Shown: positions 59,002 through 64,000 of the stretch, piece after piece
How the letters are laid out: every line of letters begins with the position of its first letter
How positions within the stretch are numbered: the stretch's first letter is position 1
Assembly (NCBI GenBank): GCA_012103315.1
Contig: WLWZ01000007.1
Location: forward strand, 1 to 64,000
Direction of reading: 5' to 3'
From: Alphaproteobacteria bacterium
GTDB lineage: Bacteria > Pseudomonadota > Alphaproteobacteria > MPNO01 > UBA2964
DNA length: 64,000 nucleotides
Notes under the pieces: model-generated
The model's input: the letters and a program-made list of their open reading frames with translations, nothing else
Told to the model about the DNA's origin: nothing
The model's database searches: none
Program-made: the position numbers and the translations under genes

Positions 59002-59571
59002 TTATTCTGAAGCCGGCGGTGCAGACGAAAGCTTAACCTCGGCAGCTTGGCGACCTTTGGGACCATCTGCGATCCTGACCTCTACGACCTGACCTGTAAT
59101 CAGGCTTGCGATGCCGGCGTTACGCAATGTCACCATGTGAACGAATATATCACTTTCCTCGCTGTTATCGAGACAAACGAAACCATAACCTTTATGCGGG
59201 TTGAACCACTTTACGGATCCGCTCATAAAATCGCTGACTGGTCCCGTATGCTCCGGCGCCTGTTCCACAGACGGTTGGAGCTCGTTCATTTCATCTTCAG
59301 CCACTGCCGTAGAGGTATCGACGGATACCACACGTAGGACCTGCATGCCTTTTGCGCCTTTAACTGCTTCGCATTCAACAGTAGCACCTGGTGCAAGACG
59401 TTCATGTCCAGCCATGCGGAGTACGGTAAGATGTAAGAATACATCCGGAGAATTATCATCCGGTGTAAGGAAACCATACCCCTTGACTACATTAAACCAC
59501 TTCACGGTGCCACGAATCTGTACGGACTCTACAGTTCCAGGCAACGAATCTGACTCACTCAACGCAAACAC
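59002..59571 (-). CDS. Protein with two cold-shock domains
   Basis: 189 residues with two CSDs: about 21-85 (RGTVKWFNVVKGYGFLTPDD, DVFLHLTVLR) and about 118-183 (SGSVKWFNPHKGYGFVCLD, DIFVHMVTLR). The RNP1 KGYGF and RNP2 V/I-F-x-H motifs are intact in both, so both domains should bind single-stranded nucleic acid. An acidic linker (DTSTAVAEDEMNELQPSVEQ) joins them. Double-CSD proteins are common in alphaproteobacteria and act as RNA chaperones in cold or stress responses. The 291-base leader upstream is A/T-rich, as for cold-shock genes, but no thermoswitch could be modelled. Confidence 0.92.
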   Translation of the reverse strand: MFALSESDSLPGTVESVQIRGTVKWFNVVKGYGFLTPDDNSPDVFLHLTVLRMAGHERLAPGATVECEAVKGAKGMQVLRVVSVDTSTAVAEDEMNELQPSVEQAPEHTGPVSDFMSGSVKWFNPHKGYGFVCLDNSEESDIFVHMVTLRNAGIASLITGQVVEVRIADGPKGRQAAEVKLSSAPPASE

Positions 59572-59862
59572 TCCCCAGTATTTAACAGCACTAGGCTAAC
59601 ATTATTTTTTAGTTAGGCATAAATAATTTTTATTTCACTAAATGGATGAATACCGTCAAAACCGCGAATAATTTGGAATGTCAATATTAACATTCGCCTT
59701 AAAAGGTAATTTATTTCTCCCTTTCCGGCCGTCATTTCACAGAAAGGGGTAGAAATGGTGGTCCAGCCATAATAATTTGGACTGATTGGGAGATAGCATT
59801 TCCTACCAAATGGAAATGCTATAGACGTTAGAAAAATAAACTGTGGTGCTAGGTCTTCCGGG
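59572..59862. other. Divergent region between cspA-like gene and mrp operon
   Basis: 291 A/T-rich bases between the minus-strand cold-shock gene and the mrpE start. It contains a strong inverted repeat (59793-59822) and a short repeat GTCCA / TGGAC at 59761-59782. It should hold both promoters. No gene was found. Confidence 0.6.
59793..59822. repeat. Perfect 11-base inverted repeat upstream of mrpE
   Basis: ATAGCATTTCC and GGAAATGCTAT form perfect arms around the 8-base spacer TACCAAAT. The hairpin is 40 bases before the mrpE ATG and has no T run, so it is more likely an operator or leader hairpin than a terminator. Confidence 0.6.
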
Positions 59863-60354
59863 ATGGGAAACCGTATAATTCATTCGATTTCACTGGGTAC
59901 GGTATTGTTTGCCGTATGGCTGGTATTATCAGGTCATTACACTTTCTTTATAACAACCCTCGGGATTCTGTCCTGTGCGCTCGTTGTCTCGATCATGCAA
60001 CGCATGGATCTCATAGATCACGAAGGTCATCCGATACATTTAACCTGGCGGGCTTTCACCTACATTCCTTGGCTGATCATTGAAATTATAAAAGCCAATA
60101 TTGATGTTCTAAAACTTATCCTTTCACCTTCCCTCCCCGCAACACCGACGCTATTGCGGGTAAAAGCCTCACAGACAAGCGATTTGGGGCAAGTGATCTA
60201 TGCCAACTCCATCACGCTGACGCCCGGAACCATTTCTGTGGACGTTGCCAATGGCGAGATCCTGGTGCATGCGCTGACCCGTTCTGGCGCTGAAGACTTA
60301 ATGGATGGCGAAATGGACCGCCGGGTCACCAGAATGGTCGGGGAAGACAAATAA
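59863..60354 (+). CDS. mrpE: Na+/H+ antiporter subunit E (MnhE/MrpE/MbhA)
   Basis: 163-residue membrane protein of the MrpE family: two N-terminal helices (GTVLFAVWLVLSGHYTFFI, LGILSCALVVSIM), a central helix AFTYIPWLIIEIIKANIDVLKLIL, and the conserved NSITLTPGTISVDV motif. It is the first gene of the operon; its TAA overlaps the ATG of mrpF by one base. Mrp-type complexes exchange cytoplasmic Na+ for external protons, or couple to a redox module. It probably sits in the inner membrane arm. Confidence 0.92.
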   Translation: MGNRIIHSISLGTVLFAVWLVLSGHYTFFITTLGILSCALVVSIMQRMDLIDHEGHPIHLTWRAFTYIPWLIIEIIKANIDVLKLILSPSLPATPTLLRVKASQTSDLGQVIYANSITLTPGTISVDVANGEILVHALTRSGAEDLMDGEMDRRVTRMVGEDK

Positions 60355-60635
60355 TGTTTGCTGCCGCCACTGCCGCGCTCCTCATCACCATGATTATGGC
60401 GCTAATTCGCGCGATTAAGGGCCCGTCTATTTATGATCGTATCGTTGCGGTCAATATGTTTGGGACCAAGATTGTATTGATGATTGCGGTCCTTGGTTTC
60501 CTGATGGGTCGACCAGAATTCACCGATATTGCCCTGGTCTATGCCTTGATTAACTTTGTCGGCACTATCGCCGTCCTTAAAGTCTTTAAGTACGGTGATC
60601 TCGCGCGAGCCCATGACGATGAGGAGCCCTTGTAA
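60354..60635 (+). CDS. mrpF: Antiporter subunit F (MrpF/MbhB)
   Basis: 93-residue protein with three helices, recognised by LIRAIKGPSIYDRIVAVNMFGTKIVL region (the family's RGPxxxDRIxAxN motif) and TDIALVYALINFVGTIAV. It is small and hydrophobic, as usual. It overlaps mrpE at its start by one base and ends one base before mrpG. Part of the antiporter membrane arm. Confidence 0.92.
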   Translation: MFAAATAALLITMIMALIRAIKGPSIYDRIVAVNMFGTKIVLMIAVLGFLMGRPEFTDIALVYALINFVGTIAVLKVFKYGDLARAHDDEEPL

Positions 60636-60636
60636 G

Positions 60637-60978
60637 ATGAGCGGCACGATCATCGATATTTTAAGTTGGGCACTTATTATTTTGGGTGCATTTTCCTTAA
60701 TCACTGGCGCCGTCGGCGTACTCCGCTTTCCTGACGTTTATACCAGGATGCATGCTGCCAGTATTACTGACACCCTTGGTGCAGGGACCATTATCCTGGG
60801 GCTGATTTTGCAGGCTGGTCTTACACTAGTCGCCGCTAAACTTCTTCTAATCCTGGTCTTTATATTTTTCACCAGCCCGGCCTCAAGTTTCGCCCTTGCG
60901 CACGCTGCCCTAAGTAGCGGTGTCGAACCCATCCTGGATGCCGATTTGCGGGAAGATGACAAGGAGAGTTCATCATAG
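60637..60978 (+). CDS. mrpG: Antiporter subunit G (MrpG/MbhC)
   Basis: 113-residue protein from ATG 60637. Three helices and the motif VGVLRFPDVYTRMHAAS with TDTLGAGTIILGLILQAG define MrpG. The C-terminus ILDADLREDDKESS is hydrophilic. The next gene begins at or before its stop with an odd start codon. Part of the same membrane complex. Confidence 0.92.
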   Translation: MSGTIIDILSWALIILGAFSLITGAVGVLRFPDVYTRMHAASITDTLGAGTIILGLILQAGLTLVAAKLLLILVFIFFTSPASSFALAHAALSSGVEPILDADLREDDKESSS

Positions 60979-61529
60979 AATCCTACGCAAATATTGCCAT
61001 CCTGGCTTTTATGTCGATCACCGTGTTCGCAATCCTGCGAATTCGCAATCTCTATGCCGTTGTCATGTTGGCCAGCATTTACAGCCTGATGGCTGCTGCT
61101 ATCTTCGTTATTTTGGATGCAGTGGACGTCGCGTTTACGGAAGCTGCCGTTGGCGCGGGCATATCGACGGTGCTGGCACTCGGTACAATAGCGCTGACAA
61201 CAGACCGCGAGAAAAAACCAAGCCGTACAAAAATACTCCCGTTAATCGTCGTTTGCTTAACCGGAGCAGCCTTGATTTATGGAACATTGGATTTGGCGCA
61301 TTACGGTGACCCCAATGCACCAGCCCAGCAACACGTTGGTCCCGATTACCTTAGGGATGCGCCCGTAAAAACCGGAATACCTAATGTTGTTACGTCAGTT
61401 CTGGCAAGCTACCGGGGATATGACACGCTCGGCGAAGTCACGGTGATCTTTACGGCTGGTGTTGGCGTTATCTTGCTCCTGGGCAATTGGCGGCATATCG
61501 GCCGCAGGCGAGAGGACGAAGATGCATAG
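60975..61529 (+). CDS. Antiporter subunit, MbhD/MbhE fusion (C-terminal MrpA-like)
   Basis: 172-184 residues. The MbhD part (LYAVVMLASIYSLMAAAIFV, VDVAFTEAAVGAGISTVLALG) and a MbhE part (GAALIYGTLDLAHYGD then YDTLGEVTVIFTAGVGVILLLG) correspond to the C-terminal region of MrpA. The ATG at 61011 leaves out the first half of helix 1 and has no ribosome-binding site; AAGGAG at 60961-60966 is correctly spaced for an ATA at 60975 or ATC at 60972 (IESYANIAILAF), so a non-standard start or a base change is suspected. The chosen coordinates start at the ATA. Confidence 0.8.
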   Translation: MESYANIAILAFMSITVFAILRIRNLYAVVMLASIYSLMAAAIFVILDAVDVAFTEAAVGAGISTVLALGTIALTTDREKKPSRTKILPLIVVCLTGAALIYGTLDLAHYGDPNAPAQQHVGPDYLRDAPVKTGIPNVVTSVLASYRGYDTLGEVTVIFTAGVGVILLLGNWRHIGRRREDEDA

Positions 61530-61953
61530 TAATCTCGTTCTCCGTGTTGTCGCGAAACTTCTGATGCCATTTATCATGCTGTTTGGGCTTTACGTCCAAT
61601 TTCATGGCGATTTCGGGCCTGGCGGTGGGTTTCAAGCTGGCGTAATTTTCGCCGCCGGCTTTATTCTTTATGCACTGATCTTTGGCCTTCAAAGTGCCGG
61701 AAAAGTCCTCCCTCGCGGAATCCTCAGATTTGGCATCGCGTTGGGTGTTCTTCTTTTCGCCGGTGTCGGCGTATACAACCTCTTGGTTGGTGGCCAATAT
61801 CTCGACTACAACGTCATGGCTCAGGACCCTGTTCATGGACAGCATCTCGGAATACTCCTTGTAGAGCTTGGGGTCGGCATCACGGTTACCTCTGTCATGG
61901 TCATGGTGTTCTTTACGTTTGCAAGGCACCGACCGACGAAAGGAGACGACTGA
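61522..61953 (+). CDS. mrpB: Antiporter subunit B (MrpB/MbhF)
   Basis: 143-residue membrane protein from ATG 61522, overlapping the preceding gene by 8 bases. The family motif HGDFGPGGGFQAGVIFAAG is clear, with four helices including GIALGVLLFAGVGVYNLL. The C-terminus VMVMVFFTFARHR is typical. Part of the antiporter. Confidence 0.93.
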   Translation: MHSNLVLRVVAKLLMPFIMLFGLYVQFHGDFGPGGGFQAGVIFAAGFILYALIFGLQSAGKVLPRGILRFGIALGVLLFAGVGVYNLLVGGQYLDYNVMAQDPVHGQHLGILLVELGVGITVTSVMVMVFFTFARHRPTKGDD

Positions 61954-61954
61954 T

Positions 61955-62308
61955 ATGGCGGCAGTCGGTCTTTATAACTATTGGATAGTCGTCTTTTTAA
62001 TGATGGCAGGTTTTTACATTGTCATTGCCCATGACAATCTGGTGAAAAAAATTGTTGGGCTAAACGTTTTTCAGGCCTCAGTGTTTGTTCTCTATATAAC
62101 TTTCGGCAAAGTTCAGGGTGGTACAGCACCAATTATTGCTGAAGGAATCACTACCTATTCCAATCCTCTTCCTCACGTCTTGATTCTCACGGCCATCGTG
62201 GTCGGTGTTGCCACGACAGCGCTGGGTCTCGCCTTGGTCATCAGGATTAATGAAGCATACGGAACCATTGAAGAAGACGAAATTCACATTCAGGATGGGG
62301 AGTCGTGA
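61955..62308 (+). CDS. mrpC: Antiporter subunit C (MrpC/MbhG, NuoK-like)
   Basis: 117-residue NuoK-like protein from ATG 61955 with GACG/AAAGGAGACG ribosome-binding sequence upstream. Three helices, with VFLMMAGFYIVIAHDNLVKK, NVFQASVFVLYITFG and a PHVLILTAIVVGVATTALGLAL segment. The EED-rich C-terminus is family-like. It overlaps mrpD by GTGA. Confidence 0.93.
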   Translation: MAAVGLYNYWIVVFLMMAGFYIVIAHDNLVKKIVGLNVFQASVFVLYITFGKVQGGTAPIIAEGITTYSNPLPHVLILTAIVVGVATTALGLALVIRINEAYGTIEEDEIHIQDGES

Positions 62309-63780
62309 CAGAGCACCTCGCCGCATTACAGGTCGTTATCCCTCTGCTTTGCGCACCGCTTTGCATGTTAGTGCGTTATCGTGACTGGTCATGGATTGTC
62401 GCCCTATTTGGATCTTGGGCCTGTCTGATTATTTCATGGCTGCTCCTTCAACTGGTGATGGTGGATGGCATAATCAGCTATCACATGGGCAATTGGGCGC
62501 CGCCACTAGGTATTGAATATCGGATAGATAAAGTAAGCGCTTTCGTTCTGCTGATCGTATCTGCAATCGGGGCTGTGATAACGCCATATGCGCGGGAAAG
62601 TGTCCGCGCCGAGTTTGGAGTCAACCGGGTCTATCTCTTTTACACAGCTTATATGTTGTGCCTGTGCGGTCTTCTTGGCGTCACCATTACGGGCGATGCC
62701 TTCAATCTATTCGTATTCCTCGAAATTTCATCACTGTCGTCTTATGTCCTCATCGCCTTGGGAAAAGACCGCCGCGCCCTGACCGCTGCATATCAGTACC
62801 TCGTTTTGGGAACGATTGGCGCGACCTTTATTGTTATTGGTATCGGCCTTCTCTACGCAGAAACCGGAACCCTTAATATGGCTGACCTTGCCAAGCGCTT
62901 GGCTGATCAACCATTGAGTAGAACGATCGGTGCCGCCTTCGGTTTTCTCGTTGTCGGCATTTCTCTGAAACTGGCCCTATTTCCGCTGCATTTGTGGCTC
63001 CCAAATGCCTACACCTACGCGCCATCTGTCGTCAGCGCATTTCTTGCAGCAACAGCAACCAAAGTAGCCGTCTACGTGCTGCTCCGCTTCTTATTCAGCA
63101 TCTTCAATGTAAAACTCTCGTTTGGTGTAATGCCCCTCGACTCGATTTTGCTGGTTCTCGCAGTCATCGCGATGTTTGCGGCATCGGCCGTTGCCATCTT
63201 CCAGACGAACCTCAAGAGAATGCTGGCTTATTCCTCTGTCGCACAGATTGGCTACATGATCCTCGGCATCAGCTTCGCCAACGTCAACGGGCTCGCAGCA
63301 GGGATTATCCATCTATTTAATCACGCCCTTATGAAAGGTGGCATGTTCCTCGCCCTTGGGTGCATCTTCTATCGAATTGCCTCGGTGAACATTAACGACA
63401 TGGCAGGCATGGGACGCCGGATGCCTTGGACCATGGGAGCGTTTGTTGTCGGCGGACTAGGTTTAATCGGGGTGCCCCTCACCGTTGGCTTTATCAGTAA
63501 ATGGTATCTGGTCTTAGGTGCGCTCGAACGTGATTGGTGGTTTGCCGCTGCCCTCGTCCTTCTCAGCTCACTTCTCGCTGTTGTCTACATATGGCGCGTT
63601 GTTGAAGTCGCATATCTAAAACCAGTTCCTGAAGACGCACCAGAGATTGAGGATGCACCACCCGCAATGCTTATTCCGACATGGATCCTGATTGGTGCCA
63701 GTGTGTATTACGGTATCAATACTGACCTTACCGTCGGTGTCGCCAAGCAAGCCGCGCAACAGCTATTGGGAGCAGGCTGA
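62305..63780 (+). CDS. mrpD: Antiporter subunit D (MrpD/MbhH, NuoM/N-like)
   Basis: 491-residue proton-conducting subunit starting with GTG at 62305, overlapping mrpC. About 14 helices, with the conserved GDAFNLFVFLEISSLSSYVLIALG, AYQYLVLGTIGAT, PLHLWLPNAYTYAPSVVSAFLA and AYSSVAQIGYMILG regions and a key Lys and Glu in the NuoL/M/N fold. The final helices GVPLTVGFISKWYL are intact. It drives ion translocation. Its stop overlaps the next start as TGATG. Confidence 0.94.
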   Translation: MTEHLAALQVVIPLLCAPLCMLVRYRDWSWIVALFGSWACLIISWLLLQLVMVDGIISYHMGNWAPPLGIEYRIDKVSAFVLLIVSAIGAVITPYARESVRAEFGVNRVYLFYTAYMLCLCGLLGVTITGDAFNLFVFLEISSLSSYVLIALGKDRRALTAAYQYLVLGTIGATFIVIGIGLLYAETGTLNMADLAKRLADQPLSRTIGAAFGFLVVGISLKLALFPLHLWLPNAYTYAPSVVSAFLAATATKVAVYVLLRFLFSIFNVKLSFGVMPLDSILLVLAVIAMFAASAVAIFQTNLKRMLAYSSVAQIGYMILGISFANVNGLAAGIIHLFNHALMKGGMFLALGCIFYRIASVNINDMAGMGRRMPWTMGAFVVGGLGLIGVPLTVGFISKWYLVLGALERDWWFAAALVLLSSLLAVVYIWRVVEVAYLKPVPEDAPEIEDAPPAMLIPTWILIGASVYYGINTDLTVGVAKQAAQQLLGAG

Positions 63781-64000
63781 TGGACGGCGGAACCGCAGTA
63801 GCCTTTGCCATAGGGCTTCCCATCTTTGGGACCATTTTGATCCTCTTGAATGATCGTTATCCCAATATTCGGGAAGCCATCACGATTACGACCTCTATTT
63901 GTTTGGCCCTCATTGTCTTCGGTCTCGTACCGGAAGTTACAGCAGGCGGGCGCCCTGGCTTTGTTCTTGCTGAAATTGTTCCGGGCCTGCCGATAGCTTT
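63780..64000 (+). CDS. Second NuoL/M-type antiporter subunit (N-terminal part only)
   Basis: Begins ATGGACGGC at 63780 within the TGATG overlap with mrpD and runs off the window after about 73 codons. Two hydrophobic stretches (FAIGLPIFGTILILLN and TITTSICLALIVFGLV) and the segment VTAGGRPGFVLAEIVPGLPIA resemble the start of a second proton-conducting subunit. In Mrp/Mbh-type operons a second MrpD or an MrpA N-terminal part follows. Partial. Confidence 0.8.
   Translation, partial: MDGGTAVAFAIGLPIFGTILILLNDRYPNIREAITITTSICLALIVFGLVPEVTAGGRPGFVLAEIVPGLPIA

Overview
The window looks like chromosomal DNA from a free-living, respiring alphaproteobacterium, probably a marine or soil Rhodospirillales-like heterotroph. 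The evidence is an NDUFS4-type complex I accessory subunit (51052-51366), Rhizobium-type asparaginase, a Mrp/Mbh-type antiporter operon, many FAH, cupin, GlcG, LLM, enolase-superfamily and DMT/NMT1 transport genes, dense gene packing with ATGA overlaps, and tRNAs with encoded CCA. Base composition is close to balanced by eye; it was not computed. No phage genes, integrase, transposase, CRISPR array or rRNA was seen. The genus-level guess is inference.

Layout. 0-5 kb: asparaginase, an FAH hydrolase, a small GlcG / unknown / 3-hydroxyanthranilate dioxygenase cluster, a frameshifted metallo-beta-lactamase-fold gene and a small SEL1 protein. 5-8.6 kb: cupin, a CoxE-like VWA protein with its MoxR ATPase, a CopD-like membrane gene broken by an in-frame TAA, and a TlpA-like thioredoxin. 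8.7-12.9 kb: ornithine cyclodeaminase-like enzyme, an alpha/beta hydrolase with a Cys nucleophile overlapping an LLM flavin monooxygenase, and a protein with four copies of an unrecognised repeat. 13-20.3 kb: NUDIX, SseA, MetC-like, HisI, a COG0523 GTPase, then modABC behind a ModE-like palindrome, with a small monooxygenase coupled to modC. 20.3-24.4 kb: an NMT1/SsuABC-type importer operon with FAH and OsmC genes. 24.5-26.4 kb: glutathionyl-hydroquinone reductase and an orphan NMT1-like protein.

26.5-33.1 kb is a glycan or surface-polysaccharide block: methyltransferase, three glycosyltransferases and an asparagine-synthetase-type amidotransferase. 33-38.3 kb holds a metabolic cassette (amidohydrolase, ferritin-like protein, GNAT, CmcJ-family oxidoreductase, frameshifted EamA transporter, Asp/Glu racemase-type isomerase). 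38.4-45.4 kb: flavin disulfide oxidoreductase, MFS transporter, DEAD-box helicase, enolase-superfamily enzyme and esterase. After tRNA-Arg comes an apparent periplasmic molybdo-flavo-iron-sulfur dehydrogenase operon (45.8-51.0 kb) with a cytochrome b and two small unknown proteins; the modABC transporter at 17.5-20 kb could supply its metal.

51-59.6 kb: NDUFS4-like protein, a 12-repeat SEL1 protein, a citryl-CoA-lyase-like protein, tRNA-Pro, a second GlcG protein, a bicupin, an EutA-like ATPase without visible eutBC, a DUF192 protein and a double cold-shock-domain protein. 59.8 kb to the end: a Mrp/Mbh-order cation:proton antiporter operon running off the window. The best candidates for new biology are the periplasmic Mo-enzyme operon, the four-repeat protein, the Cys-nucleophile hydrolase/LLM pair, the 33-38 kb cassette and the orphan EutA. 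Three otherwise intact genes carry single lesions, which are either recent pseudogenes or sequence errors.
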